Positions 1 through 13,399 are shown, numbered from the stretch's first letter. The stretch: DNA of 64,000 nt from Luscinia megarhynchos (GCA_034336665.1 CM067592.1:55294473-55358472), one strand, 5' to 3'. Notes: generated by a model not told the origin, from the sequence alone. Numbers and translations are program-made.

Positions 1-24
1 GGCGCCGCGGCGGGGGACGCTCAC

Positions 25-111
25 CGTGAAGGGCTGGTCGTGCAGGCTGCCCACGGAGAAGCAGCTGTCCCCGGGGTTCACGGCGCCCGTCAGCACCTGG
101 TGCAGGTTCAT
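25..111 (-). CDS. DMXL1: DMXL1 first coding exon (partial gene)
   Basis: Read on the minus strand from the ATG at 111-109, this exon gives 29 residues beginning MNLHQVLTGAVNPGD and ending in DQPFT. I recognise this as the N-terminus of DMXL1 (DmX-like 1). The frame then meets a splice donor: GTGAGC on the minus strand starts at position 24, directly after the Thr codon, at phase 0. Vertebrate DMXL1 continues after the same FT, so the exon boundary fits. The start codon has G at -3. DMXL1 is a very large WD40-repeat protein, a rabconnectin-3 alpha paralogue related to yeast Rav1, which helps assemble and regulate the vacuolar proton ATPase on endolysosomal membranes. Only exon 1 is present; the gene runs off the left end. 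It sits in a CpG island and diverges from DTWD2. The family call rests on remembered similarity; the donor and frame are seen directly. Confidence 0.9.
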
Positions 112-790
112 GGCGCAGGGCGCGGCCGCTCGGCCACCGCCGCTGATCCCCCCGCGCCCGGCGGCGGAGGCGGCGCTTCCCGGGGGCGGGGCGCGCGCGC
201 GCATGCCCGGCCCGGCCGCCGGCCCCGGGGCGGGCTGAGGGCTCCGTCCGCGGCGTGGGGAACTCGACTTTCCTGCTGAAATAACCTGACTTTCCTGTCA
301 AAAGGGCGCTGGGAAGCGCTGCCGCCGCGCCGCAGCCAGGCGGTGGTGACGGAGCGGGCTCGAAACCCGCCGAGCCGCTGCGCCCGCCGCCTGCCGGGGC
401 CGACCCGGCGCGTCCCCTCCCAGCCCCTTTCGCTGGGGCCGGGGCCCGCCGCAGCCCTCCCACCGGGCAGTAACAAGAGGAAGCACGTGGAAATGGGAGC
501 CTTGGGTCGCTGAGGCTTGGGAAACAAAACAAGCATTCGCTCGGAGCTCAGACTGGCCGCGCTGGCGAAGTGAGGGGAATTGGAGCCGCCCCGGGTGGGC
601 GCTGCGGCTCGGGAGCGGGGTCGGTGCGGGCCGGTCCGGCCCGGCGGGAGCAGCCGAGGTGACGCCGGGCCCGGGCTCGGCAGGCAGCGAGCCCTGCGAA
701 CCAGGCGCCTCTTCAGCAGCTCCCCCGCTGCAGCAGCTCCTCACCACCAAAGCTGCCGGCAGCCGAGGCGCCTCTCAGCTGTGAGGCAGC
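112..790 (-). promoter_or_regulatory. DMXL1: DMXL1 CpG-island promoter and 5' leader region
   Basis: This is a very GC- and CpG-rich block directly upstream of the DMXL1 start codon. It ends sharply at about 800-830, where the sequence becomes AT-rich. Visible motifs are GC boxes (GGGGGCGGGGC at 182-192, GGGGCGGG at 227-234), a 16-nt alternating purine-pyrimidine run that could adopt Z-DNA (191-206), and a CACGTG E-box at 484-489. No TATA box stands out, which suits a dispersed housekeeping promoter. The transcription start cannot be placed from sequence. Overlapping open frames in this block reflect its low stop-codon density. Confidence 0.7.
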
Positions 791-799
791 GTGGCCATT

Positions 800-3700
800 C
801 TCTCTGCTGCGCTGATAATATTACAATTACAATATAATTATATGAATATTATAATATTTATTTCCACTGTAACTAGTTTTTATTCTTCCATCAATTTCTT
901 ATAGGAACTTCAGCATTGCAAGTGTTTTCTCGTGTAAATTACAGGTCCCACATCAATTTTCATTTTTACATCATCCCTGTATCAAGACTGGGTCCTCTTT
1001 CTGCCCACCAACTCTTCCAAGAAATAACGCAAAATTAAATAAATAATTTGACGGTATTAGGCGTAACTTTGTGTACCACATCGCAGGATACTTACAAGGT
1101 GATACTGTGTATCTGTAGATGATAAAGTGTACCTTTCCAGTCTTTGCGTAGGCAAGGTCAGTCTCGTGTACTTTTGGGCATTATGTCTTACGCGTCTTTT
1201 TAGTAAATACAAGCCTTGCATCCTTTGAAAAGCAGATCGACAAGCATGTCACCATAACACAATTTGCTGGTGATAATTCATGCATATTAAAGGAAGATCT
1301 GCCTTATTTTTAAAGTCTCCCGACATAAGAAAAATTCATCAGGTACGGCATTCTGCATATATAGATAGGTATGGCACTCTGTATATAGATGTTCCTCCAA
1401 AGAAAGTTATAAACTCCAATAATGCCAATCACTTTTGTTTGGCAAAAAATCAAAAAGCTTATCAAAAGATCCTGTCAACGAATAGTGATCTCACTCTTAC
1501 AAAAATTGCTGATCACTGATAAATGATCTTAATTCTCCTGCTAGGTGCAAAATCTCAAACATCAACCTTAGTGAATTTTTAAGGTAGCAAAAATTCTGTT
1601 TATTGGGTCCTAGGTAAGAAAGTAACTTATCACTGAAAACAGTAAGAGACCCTCATTTACAATTTTCAGCACAACCAGCTACATCTGGGCTCACACTGTG
1701 AGCTGCTCTGACTTTGCTTGCAGCCAGCTGGAACTTCTTCCCACAAGGATTGATCTGGAATGCACTGGACAGAAGAGGTCAGAGGTGCTGCAGATATACA
1801 TTGTTTTTTCAAGCCTTAGTCAATCCACAGGTGTAAAGCTCATAGGATTTGCAGTATAACTAAAGAAAGAGCAGGCTAACAGTAGACAGTCATCCCAGAC
1901 CCCTGTCTGAGGAATGTGAAGAAATCAGGAAGGAGGGGAAACTCGAGACATCAAAAAATACAATGAAGGGGAGAGGTTTGGTTGATAACTGTTTTTTAAT
2001 CTATATCTATTTACAACACAGTCTGACAATTGTAACTGCAACACCCTAATATGCTGATATGAAAGGAAAATACGGAACTTCTCATTTCCTTTCCAAGTGA
2101 ATTTGACCTTTGTCACTACTCAGATTAGTATGTTTGGCTTACTTTATAAAAGAAAGGACATTAACTTGTGTTCTCCCGCTGTGATTAGAGTGAGAGCCTA
2201 TGTAATGACCTGTCAGGTGTATAAATCCTTATCAGGGCTCCCATCCCCACAGGAATGGGGCACTACCTTCCTCCTCCCACATTTGCTGTCAGTAGCGCAG
2301 GAGCTTTCACACCTCACCTCACTGATGCCTGATCCCTGGCTGATCCATGACACTGCTGCTGTGCTTCTTCCACTTCTCAGCCTAGGGAATGGCAAGGACA
2401 GACACCAGCTGTGTGTCCTGCAGTCTGATTGATGCCCCTTCTCACTTCTGCAACATCTGTGAATTCAGCTGCTGACAAGTTATGTACTGTATATTTTATT
2501 ATCACATCAAAGCGAATGCGTTGTAGGACACTGGAATTTAAAAAGAAAAGCTTTAAATGGTTTAATAGAATTACAAGTGTATATTTACATTGTCTTGTTG
2601 ACAAAACACATAAGTTGGTTTAGCTCAGAATTTTAAAACCCAGCAGTTTCTCACAGGTAAAAAAAAAAGCTCAGAAAGCTAGCAGCTACAACAGTTTTTT
2701 AAATGTCATTACTGTTCATTTTATATATTTCCTCACCTTCTCAGTAAACACTTTTTCTTCTTTTAAGATCTTTGGTTTGCATTTCACACAGAAGAATTTA
2801 AAAAAGCAGAATAGACATTGAGTTTAACCTACAATATTATAAAGTACCATCATGAACTCCTTTTCATTGTTTTCCCCCCTAGCCTCAGTAAATCTTCTTA
2901 GTAAATCTTCTGTATTTGAGTCTTCAAGAGCTGCAGTTCTTCTCAGAAGCTGATGACTCCTGTCATTCACAATTGCTCATGAGTGTGCTCACTTGGTCCT
3001 TGACTTCATTTTTTCAAAGGGGCACTGTAGGACATAGTGTCTGTATCAGAAGATTAAGAAGGTCAGAAAGGAAAAAACATAATTTCCTAATATTTTAACA
3101 TACAGTGGCTATGGCTGTTCTGAAAATCTGACAGAACTGCCGCATTTGTGCATGTACAAAAAGGTTTGGAAGTGAACAATTTACTGCTTTTTGATTATTG
3201 AGAAAAGTATTACTTTTTCAATAACAATGAGGCCTTTAAATGCTCCATAAAGCAATACCAAGTATATGCATACACACTTTTCATTAGTAAATCCTGCATA
3301 TATTTTCCTGACAGTATCCAAGGCAAGTCTAAATGAGAATTTTAAATCATACTCCCACGAGTCTCTTCTATATTCAAAATTGCACAGCAAATCCGCATTA
3401 ACAATATTCTTCAGTGTAATACAATACAAAATTGATATATATATGTACATTTTTTTACTTGCAGAATTACAATGACATACTTTGTGTTCATTCTGTGCGA
3501 GAAACATCCATGAGTCACTCATTAACAGCCGTGAGGCCACTTATGTCAATGATATACAGGCAGCTTTGAAAGAAGCTGGCATTTTAAGTTACATGTTTAG
3601 AATTTGTCTGTGATATAAAATGTTGTATTCTTCTTGTATTTCTTAATAATTAGCTATAGGAAGGCAAGATACTTTTTTACATTTATATTTTACCTTTCAT

Positions 3701-4148
3701 GTTAAAAAACCAATGCACTGAAGTCAGGAATAGCTGTCCCGCCTCATACACTGTTTGACCTTGTCTTTGCTGCCCTTGATCTTTCTACAGGATTTCTTTG
3801 GTTTGTGAATATACAAGGAAAAAGTTGGACCTTAGTGAGGTTAAGACTGAAAAGTCCTTACTGATCTCCTCAAGATCTGGTGTTCTCCATGATCACACTG
3901 GGAATCACTTGAAGAACTATTTGATTCACCTCTTGAGCTTTTGTGACTTTTAACCGTGTAAAGAGTAAAAATAGACCATAGAACCTTGGGAAAAAGTGGA
4001 ATGCATAAATAAAAAAATATTGGCATTTAGTAGTGAAATTCTAAACAGACAACCACTTTGTGAAACCTTTCTTTCCATAAAGCTTGCTTTATTCATTTCT
4101 TCAGTACCCTGAGTTTCATTATCTGTAGCCGGAAGGGTTAGAGTGATA
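800..4148. other. Intergenic AT-rich DNA, no gene seen
   Basis: No coding exon, RNA gene or clear repeat family was recognised here. Small local structure includes an imperfect 24-26 nt tandem duplication at 1341-1390 and a 13-nt direct repeat (TAGTAAATCTTCT type) around 2887-2911. All open frames are short and have no recognisable motifs. Confidence 0.5.
1341..1390. repeat. Imperfect tandem duplication, two 24-26 nt units
   Basis: The unit AGGTACGGCATTCTGCATAT... (1341-1366) is followed directly by a second copy beginning AGGTATGGCACTCTGTATAT (1367-1390). Substitutions are mainly C/T and A/G, as expected for an old local duplication. Confidence 0.6.
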
Positions 4149-4245
4149 TTTGGTTTTCTTTTCTTCTTCTTTTCTTTTTTTTTTTTTGGTTTTTTTTTTT
4201 TTTTTTGTTTGTTTGTTTGTTTGTTTTGGGTTTTTTGGTTTTTGG
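4149..4245. repeat. T-rich simple repeat with (TTTG)n core
   Basis: Mixed T and TTC tracts lead into a long poly-T run and then five or so TTTG units at about 4203-4227. They are followed by a GGGTTTTTTGG-like segment. This is low-complexity DNA; the minus-strand ORF crossing it (3950-4315) contains a lysine-rich stretch that only reflects the tract. Confidence 0.85.
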
Positions 4246-4610
4246 TACAGTTTTTATTCGGTGAAAGACATTTTGTAACAGCTAATGTTGCTGTCACATC
4301 TCCTGTACAGTGCATTATCTTTCATTTCAGTGATCTGTTATAACCTTTTACTTGGTGAGGGAGATATATACTGACTTGGTATCCTTTTTTACAAGGTAAT
4401 AATTCAGGCTTTATTTGGTTTTTGGTGATACTTTGGTTTCATCTGAGAATATCATAATTAGTTGTTTCTAAGGTGAAAGTCAATGATTATTAGATCCTTC
4501 AGGCTTGCAAATTAAGAGTTAACAATTGACAGACTTTTAAAGTTTCCATTCATATACAGAGTTTTGTATTCATTACACATAACTGAAATTGAAACTACTT
4601 TTGAAGAAAG

Positions 4611-5114
4611 TCATGAAAGGGCAGCTGGGTAGTACATTAACTGTCCACTCCTTCCCCATGTATTTATAAAATATTCTGTTGTCTCTGGCAGCTGAGGATG
4701 CTGGACTTTATCTCTTGAGTGAGAGAGGTGGGGGGCTCCTGCAGGTCTGCCCATCACTTTCCTGCTGGCTGCTCTCAGGATACAGATTTGCACCACAGCA
4801 GAGCTGGGAGAGCCGGGAGGGCTGCTCTGCATGGAGCTGCAGTGCAAAATATCCACTGGTGGATTCCACAGTGCATTATTAAGAGTGATCTTGTTCAGCA
4901 TGTAGAAGTCCTGTCCTACTGCAAATGCTAAATAGTGATGATTTCCAGATGCATCCATCAGTTTTCTCATGTCATCAGTCTCATGTGCACTGGGCACTTT
5001 CTGTGCCACAGTGCAATATTCAGTGTCCTGGAAATGACTGAGCCTGACTTTCTTCACCCCTACAAAGATGCTGTCTGGTTGGTCAGTTCTTTGTGTAGAC
5101 CTGGGAAGCTCCAT
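4611..5114 (-). other. Unexplained 167-codon ORF, possible pseudogene or chance
   Basis: Minus-strand frame from ATG at 5114 to a TGA at 4611. I do not recognise the protein. It begins MELPRSTQRTDQ and has a mixed, globular-looking composition, including a segment reading AFAVGQDFYMLNKITLNNAL, with no transmembrane run, signal peptide or low-complexity tract over most of its length. It is the longest open frame in the intergenic DNA that is not explained by simple repeat or transposon sequence. A minus-strand CAGGTGAGT, a perfect donor match, lies just upstream at about 5141-5149, but no matching exon structure is evident. A frame this long is not far above chance for 64 kb read in six frames. 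It could be a decayed retrocopy, an old transposon piece or chance. Confidence 0.2.
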
Positions 5115-8100
5115 TGGGCCTTAAAGAAGCTCTGCTGACAACTCACCTGCTGGCATTGAGCTCTGATTAGGATGCTGATGCATAGCCTGTTACTTGAAAT
5201 TCATATGAGCAGCTGTTGAAATAGTCATTATGCAGTATTATCTACCAGAATGTATTTGTCCTTTTTATGTAAATTCTTAATTATTCAGTAAGTCTATTTC
5301 TTTTTTAAAAACTGTGAATTTCATGTTGAGCATAGTAACAAATACTATTTTTTTGTTTACTCTGGAATGTCAAGTTGTATGTAAATAAATATGTAGACTC
5401 TGTATTCACATAATAAATTGTCATACTGCCAGTCTATTCCAATAAAGAATATTTTTTTGTAAGCTTTGAACTCTCTGGGGTATTTCAGTTGGCATATGGT
5501 TTTCATAGCAGGCTTAAAAGGGTGACACCCTTTATACATGTCCCTAAGAAAGTTATCTGAGATATAATGCAATCACTACTTTTCCTTTCATATTTATATC
5601 AAGAACTTGGATATGCATGTTTCCAAATTCAGTATCAGCGTGCATTCACAAATCTATTGCATATGCTCAAGACAGGAAAAAAAAAATTAAGAAGTGATTT
5701 TATGCTATCGTTTCACTCTGTTACATCTTTAAGGTTGCTAATGGCTAGGTTTTAACTTCTTAGGAGGAAGATTGAGCTTTTGATAGAAGATTGGTTTTTC
5801 CTTATACCTGTACACAGACTTAAGCAGATGGCCATTCAAGGGAAAGAATAACACAAAACAAAAAGCCCATTGTTCTTTCCAGTTGCAGTGGAACTAACAA
5901 TTTTATCCTCAAATGCATACACTCCTCCTTATCTCACAGCCATTTTGTGAGGTAGCCCTGTATTTTGTTCTTTTGCCAGCAGCTTTCATGGTATGCAACT
6001 TGCAAGTTGTTTCTTTTTTTCTTTGCTTCATTTCATTAACATAGTTCACATTCATACCTACAAATGCAGGGGTTCTGAGCTGTCAGGTGTACTTGCATTA
6101 ACAAGATTTATATTACCTTTTTTATACTGTTTTTATTCCACAAGTAGGGAAGAGAAAGGAAGAGCAATCAAATGAAGGAGTGTTCATCTGTGTGTTAATG
6201 CACATTCATTCCACCATTCATAGCATATTCATAATGCTGTAGGAACATAACATTTAACAAAGGTGTTGACAAATGAAACATTTCAGACTCACGGTAGATT
6301 CTCTGTTGACTTATATGCTGAGTAGAATATGATATTCCAATTACTGATTTTGAGTGGAACAAACCACACACTTAACAAGGTTTGAAAAAAGCTATTAAAA
6401 TTGCTGTCTTTCTCATCACTTGAGAAATTATTTTTGTTTGGTTTTTTCTTGCTTTTCATTTATTTTTCTTTATAGGATAATAAAGTGCTTGTATTTTTAT
6501 AGGAGACAATGGTCGTGAAACATCCTCCATTTTATAAATAAAAAATTGTAAGATTTTTAACATAGTAATGGACAGGAAATAAAATTTACTTGTGCACAAG
6601 TTAAAACATATTAGAGGGTACTGGTTGTTCATTAGTATTAGACTTCCTCTGTTTTGCAACTAAAGAAAATAATTTTTTACCAGATTAAAAAGAAAGCACA
6701 CACAATTTCCTTGTTTAAAAATTGTTAAGAGTATAAAGTGTCACCGTATTTTATGAGCAGTATGACTTTCCTGAAACAGCATGTGGGTTTGTGGTGTACA
6801 CTATTTAATCTGCCCAAGAGCGATATTGCTTTCTCGTGACTCTTCTTCCACCACATATTGTACACTCCACCTCAATGGACTGATTTTATTTACTGCTGAG
6901 TCAATATTTACCAGTTTGCTACTGCCTGCAGTAGTTCTAATCCCTGTCTGAGCAACTGAATGGTACCAGGGGCTTTTTAAAGCTTTAGGCCTTAATCCTG
7001 TCACATTCATCGAGTTTCTAGTGAAAGTTAAGGATGCTCAACACCCAGAATGCTCGGTTATTATTATTTATTACTTGTATTGCAATAGCCCTGGAGGACT
7101 TGATTAAGCAATGGGGAAATACTGTGAGGCAGGGCATATGTAAAATCTAGAAGGTGCTTTTTTTTCCCCAGTATTTTTCTAACCCCATTGAACAAGTAGT
7201 AGGATTTTTTTCCCTGCATGTGTCAACAGAAGGGATCCATTCTACCAGAAGTGTACACCTGAGAAGGAACCAAAGGTAAGAGAGAATATGAGAGAAATGC
7301 CATAACAGCAGCCATCAAGAGGCTGGTATCCTCTGCTTTGATACATTAAATCATTTTGTCAATAGAGATTCCAGACAGGCCCGTTTCAGTCTTTCTTCTG
7401 CAAATTGGTACATGGCTTCGCAAGCAGTTTATTCTGACAAGTTTTCAACAGTGAGTTAAAAATACAAAATCTCCTTCCACCATACAGATATTAAAATACC
7501 AACCAAATGAAATACAGCTGTGTGAAGCTTTCTTTTATAAAAACATTGTATCACTTTGGGCAGATTGTAGTTGCGTTGAAAAGACACTGTCCTTAAACAC
7601 ATGTTGGAAGAAGAGAAATAAATGTATCTTCTGCAATTCCAGTGTCTTATTCCGTATGTTAACTGCAGCACTTCCATTGCAAAGACCATTGTGACTCAGT
7701 AGCACTACTAAAAATCAGTAGTGCTCTAATTAATCTAATGTCCACAAGGAATTTTTGCTTGCACTTAATATCAAGTATACTATCTTTGTTTTTGCTGGGG
7801 GACTTCACAAAGAAAAAAAGGTAGCAAATACAGTCACATGATAAAATAGAAGCATGGTATGTATTCTGGTTTGCATTTGCAGCTTACTCTATCTTCTTTC
7901 TAATAAAAATAGAAAGCCCCAATTTTGCCCCAGGAAGAGAGAAAAAAAATGGATAGTAATCCTATGTGATCTATAATTAGATCCTGTGTTTGAATACTAC
8001 TCCATATAGGAAAATAATTAAACAGATAACTAAACAAATAATCAGTGCTAGAAAGCCTAAAACTGGCAGTTAAATCTAGGAAATTGTTTCCTGCTCTTCA

Positions 8101-10859
8101 GGTCCACGTAAACATTGACCAGTCCTATTCACCTCATTGCAAGTCTGTGTGTGCAAATGTGTGTGTCCATCTGTGTAAAAGCAAGAGACCACGAATCACC
8201 ACCAATGCATGCTGTTTGGCATATTTTCAGCATGCACAGCAATAAACAATAATTACTTGAAATGGGAAGAAATATGAATGTTTAATTATGTCAGAGATGG
8301 TTCAAACAAAGACACGTGAACCTTTGGGTCACAAGATTTTTATAATTCAAAGAATTTACAATGCTTTCATATGGCATAAGAAATACTGTCTAACATAAAA
8401 TGGATTTTTTTCCCAAGATGTAGCACTAAAGTTTTTGCATTAATACCAAGTGAGTATTTGATAAATCAATATTTAATTATTTTAATGTGCTATATAATAA
8501 GCAACAGAAAATACAGAACAAAATATTAAAACCATTAAAATCAACAATTTGGGGTTTACCATGGATACAATTTACTGCAACAAAGGTAATTTTCCACTGA
8601 AAGATTGATGTACATGTAAGTAAAAATAACTGTTCTCAGGAAAGTTCCAGTGAGTATTATGTCTTGGTTTCTGTACTGCTTTTGCAGTTTTTAAACTGTC
8701 ATCTTCAATAACTTACAAAACTGTGAGAAAAAGCAGGGCTCAAACCAAAATCATTAAAAACTCCAAGAACTCTTTAACAAAGGATATAAACATTTCTCGG
8801 GGGAAAAAAAACCTCAACAAATGAATTTTTAACATTTCATTATTTGTTACTTCCATGTTAATTTTAAATTTGTTTTAGTTCTGAATTTTAATTTATGTGC
8901 CACCAACTTCAATGCTATCACAGCATTTTTTTTTATGAAGTTACATTTCACAAGGACCATAAAAACATTTTAAATTTGGGAAATGGTAATTGTTATAAGG
9001 CCACTTTGCATAATATTATAATAAACAAAATAATTTAATTTGAAGAAATTTAAAGTTTCATAAAAGAAGGAAAAATCAGCAGATTTGATGCACAATTTTA
9101 TATTACCACTGGTCCAACAACAGAATAGAGAATGGAAAGCAAAGTGCAATGCAAATAATTAAATAAATGTATCAGCTTTCAGTTTTATCACATTTGGAGA
9201 AATTTAATAAGAAAAATATCCACAAATAGCTTCATACTTCCTAAGACAAGTGATCTAATTTTGGCCAAGTGTGCATTTTATTCACTGATGACAAGAACTG
9301 GGAGATGGATCTGGAAACTTATCAAACCCTTTTATAGATACTAAATATACAAGAAATAAGATTGTAAAAAATATACAAAAAATAATATACAAAAAATAAG
9401 ATTGCCAATGTAAATTGAAAAAGTTATATTTGATTTGGTGTGTGAAATTGATGGATACAGAAATACATAAATATTGGTGGAACACTTTGCCCCTCAATAT
9501 ATCTGCCAGTGAGTGTTTTGAGAAGCTCACTAGTGCCCTCTGAAGATGTTATTTTGTTGCTTGTTTATTGCAAATATTTGGCAAAAGGCCCCCAAGAGCG
9601 TCTCCCAAAAAAGAGCAGACAGAACTAAATTATCTGAGCAGATAAGGAAGTGTGTCCCTTCTCATTCATTACCGCTGTTAAGTGAAATATGTGACCCCTT
9701 GGCCTAAGATGCTTGGGACACTAAATTTATTCACAGGTGCCCTTATCAGGATCTAAGTTTTTACGAACTTACCTTCTAGTGCTTTTTTGATAGGTGCCAC
9801 TGCAGCAGCAGGCAGCTCGACATGCTGAGCACCTGAAGGTTGTGTAAATACACGTCCCCAGAAATGTCGCTGCTCATTCATACACTTCTCTGACTTTGCA
9901 GTGCACGCATCACACAACATTGTGTGTGCCATTATAAACAAGCTGTGTGCAAATCAAGATAATCTGAGGATAAATCTTTACGGTTACCTATGGATTCGTC
10001 ACCTTTGTTCATATCAGCACACACTTTTTCACATAGAGACAATTTTACACCTGAGAACGACGGACAAAATTGATACACACTGCTACTTTTTCTCTGCTCA
10101 TAGTTTTGAGTGGCAGTGACATAATAAAGGCCTCTGCTGCACATGATCACACTGATACATAATAGAAAAATCAGTGCAGATGGAGCTCAAGCTACAGAAA
10201 ATTCTGAAATGTGCAACTTTGTGTAATATGGTGCAGCCAAAACGCATATTAATTGCAGTATTTGTGTTGTTTGGCTGTTAAGTGGCTTTTCTTTCAGCAC
10301 TGAATAGACACAGTGCTTTTGAGTTTTTGTTTTTTCTTTTCATGAGGATGTCACCTCAGCTGGCCTGAAACCTGCATGAGATAAATTCCTTCCAGCCTAT
10401 TTCCCATTCTTCACTGAAGTGAATGCTGATTTTTTTACCGTTCTCAGTAGGAAGTCCATTGAGCCACCTTTTCATATTATCTCACCGAAGTTCTTATATA
10501 GTCTGTAGGCTGCAGTGTTGCAACATGGGACTTTAAATTCCTCAGTGCTTCAGATCATACTTGTCATGGGAAATGATAGGGTGTGATCATTTTAGGTCTG
10601 TTCAGCAAGGTACTACCACGTCCTCAAGTACAAGTTGTGCTGGTTTCGGTAGTTAAACCATGACACAAATCTATATATGCACGGAATTAATACTATTACA
10701 AAAATAAAGCTCTCTATATTACTTTTATACATGGGATTTTATTATTTTTCCCCACTGAATTTTCAGTCTTTACAGGAGGAATATGGGGATCTTTCAAGTT
10801 TCTTGAGGAAGCAGGCCTGTAGCAGAACTCACAGTTCAAATGGGACTGTGCAGTCTACA
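5115..10859. other. Intergenic AT-rich DNA, no gene seen
   Basis: Very AT-rich sequence, especially 8250-9550. No exon, RNA gene or clear transposon was recognised. A short AT-rich tandem repeat of ATACAAAAAATAA type occupies 9345-9405. Open frames are short and unsupported. Confidence 0.5.
9345..9405. repeat. Short AT-rich tandem repeat
   Basis: Three degenerate copies of an A-rich ATACAARAAATAA unit follow each other. The first and last also share the flanking AAGATTG, suggesting local duplication. Confidence 0.6.
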
Positions 10860-10944
10860 GCAGACGGAAAGGCTCTCTGGACATGACCCAGGCAGGATGT
10901 GCCATGGGCTCCCAGACTGCCCCAGTGCTACCTGCAGTGGCTCG

Positions 10945-11290
10945 TTCTCCAGGGCTGGTTCAGCCTGGAGAAGGGGGGCTCTTGGGAGCACCAAAGAGCA
11001 ACTTCCAGCGCCTATGAGGAACTGTCAGAAACAGGGATCTTCTCTGTGGGGCACAGTGGGCAGATGAGAGGCAGGAGAGGCTGAGACTGGCCATTTGGAA
11101 ACTTTTCCTCAGGAGACCACATGAGCAGCAGCTCAGGCTGCCCATGGGCTTTGCAGGCTCCATCCCTCCCTGAGCAGCCTGGTCTGGCCCCATGCCTGAC
11201 TCTGCCAGGAGCAATGTCTGGCACTGGGCACCTCCTGAGCTCTCTCCTTGGCTGGATTATCCTGTGGCACTGTGGTCCCTTGAACCTAGT
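10945..11290 (+). mobile_element. Diverged CR1 LINE 3' fragment (sense)
   Basis: A GC-richer island in AT-rich DNA carrying CR1-like phrases such as TTCAGCCTGGAGAAGG (about 10961) and AGAGCAACTTCCAGCGCCTA (about 10997), then CCATCCCTCCCTGAGCAGCCTGG near 11160. These correspond to the end of the CR1 reverse-transcriptase ORF and its 3' region. It is heavily diverged, boundaries are approximate, and no octamer tail is visible. Confidence 0.55.
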
Positions 11291-11299
11291 TGTTCACTT

Positions 11300-13225
11300 T
11301 TAATGATGGTGAGCCTATCCTTGACATTAAAAGAAAAATATTTAACCCTGCATTTTTATATTACAATCTTTTATTTGGCAAGCATTTTCAATATTAACCA
11401 ATTTGAGAGGGCTGAAAAACCCTTCCAAGAGTGTGTTTGATGTATCAAATCCCTAAGAGGCACTTCTTCATCCTTTCTGTTCACTGCAGTTGCTGACTCC
11501 TTTTTCCATGTGAGAGCTGGTGGAAAAAGATTTCCAGTATTTTTCCACTGACTGTTTACTTTGCTGTTACATGTTCTTCCTTCATATTGCCCATGAAGGA
11601 CAGGGAAGAAATGGCAGTTTTTTCCTGAAAGATTGTGATTAAAAATCTTGTGTTTCACAGGGATATGAGTAGGTTGCTCTGTAACAATACGACACGGTGT
11701 TGTACACTTAATCTCAATGTTTTTAATTAATTTGGCTCAATTATATTTTTTTGCTGTCTTTTTAAAAGAAATGTTTCTGTTTACTATTCAATATTAATTA
11801 ACAGCTCTCCTGGGGATGGTCTGGATTTTAAGGCACAGTTCAGCATTGCCAAGCTGTGATCCTTTGTCAAGGACTAAACTAAAGGGAAAACCTGTTAGCT
11901 CTTCTATTATTCCACTTCACAGTAAGCAGAGTAGTGGATAGTATCTCAGTTAACTCTTCGAACCTCACCTTTGTTTTTTTAATCATTACCAACTCTGATG
12001 AGCTGTTAGTAGGCATACCAATTATAATATTTTATCTATAACAAATGCAGATCTATGGTATGCCATGGCATGATTCATTATTAGAGTTTCTGCTAATGTA
12101 ATTCCATCCAAATGACACAATATCATAACATCATCTTTGCTGGAATGTACACACTTCAGAGTTTGGCTTCCACATGCCTGGAACTGCATTTGTCGATGTT
12201 ACTAATTTTTACAAAATTTTTTATGTACTTCTTTTACAGTTGGTTATACCATGCAACCTCCACATATTTTTATGAAGCCTGCTATAATACTTGCACTGAA
12301 ATAATTTTATTACCTTGAGTAGTGAGTCATCAGTGATTTGTATTTCTGAATAGAGCTGGTAATAAGGGGTTCAGTGTATACTTTCTGGTTGCTTACTGGG
12401 ATGGACTTAAAGAGTTTCTTCAATGTCTTATCTTTTGCTGCAAATTTATTCCTCCTTCTCCCTGGGAATGGATAATCTAAGGAAATTACTTGGGCATAAG
12501 TAATTCTAAAATTTTCAAATACAATTGTAAAATACTTTTCAAGTAATTCATCTTATCAGATGCCTCATCAATCTTTATTTCCAAGTTTGTAGCCTATTAT
12601 TGAATCATAGAGTACCATCTGGGGGAAAAAGACCCAGTCTCTGTAATTTGGGAGGTGTACCCAATTATTCCACCTTTCCAGTGGATACTGTGAATTTCTG
12701 ATTTGCTTCTGTCATGAAGAATATCTCAAAAGTCGTATCTCTTCTCTCTAACTATTTCCAGCCAATTTCTTTATTTCAGCTAAGACACCCAGAAGGGTTA
12801 ATACACGTTGGTCTGTACCTTCTACCAGTCTTTTCCACACTCTGAATTCTTGATTCAATTACAGTATAATATCAAGTATGTATAATTAATATAAATATGA
12901 TTAATATAATGAAGTGCATTTGAATGATTATTTTAAATTCAGTTTTAAAAGAATTGTCAGAGAATTCCCCTCCTTGCTGAAGTCTGGTGTGAAATCTGAA
13001 TTTTTTTCAAAGGAAGATTTTCTTAGGAAGGCCTACCCTTGTGTCCTGCTTGCTGTCTATAAAACCTCATTGATTGCATTCTCATCCTGGTTTGTTAAAA
13101 ACTCCACCAATATTCGAGAAAATTGATAGCTTCTATGAGTCTCCTTTCTCCTTGGATCCATCTTGTTAAAAACCTTGTGGCCTTTTCCCCACGATTTTGC
13201 AGCACTTTAAGTATCAAGCCTTCTA
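11300..13225. other. Intergenic DNA, no gene seen
   Basis: AT-rich sequence without recognisable exons, RNA genes or repeats. Open frames are short and lack motifs. Confidence 0.5.
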
Positions 13226-13227
13226 AT

Positions 13228-13380
13228 TCACAGAATCACAAAATAGTTAGGGTTGTAATGGACCTTTGGAGATCATCTAGTCCATGCCCCACAAATTTCT
13301 TTACTTTTCACCCCAAAAGATTGGAAAAGAACTTTGAGATCAAGTCCAACCCATGATGGAACTACCAGGTCTTGATCTTG
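13228..13380 (-). mobile_element. CR1 LINE 3' tails (antisense), probably two pieces
   Basis: CACAGAATCACAAAATAG followed by GGTTGTAATGGACCTTTGGA and GATCATCTAGTCCATGCCCC (13230-13290) is the reverse complement of a CR1 3' end. A second CR1-tail-like phrase, TTGGAAAAGAACTTTGAGAT followed by CAAGTCCAACCCATGATGG, follows at about 13320-13360. Both are short 5'-truncated remnants. Confidence 0.75.
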
Positions 13381-13399
13381 GAAAGAAAATAATGCTAGC

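Noticed and set aside
108..536. Minus-strand ORF upstream of DMXL1 exon 1
   Set aside because: It is out of frame with the DMXL1 start and reflects low stop density in the CpG island.
3950..4315. Minus-strand ORF with a Lys/Gln/Thr-rich stretch
   Set aside because: The stretch is the complement of the T-rich (TTTG)n tract.
10636..10665. GGTAGTTAAACCATGACAC resembling an LTR 3' end
   Set aside because: Only about 20-30 bp resemble it and the neighbouring sequence does not continue as an LTR; too short to call.
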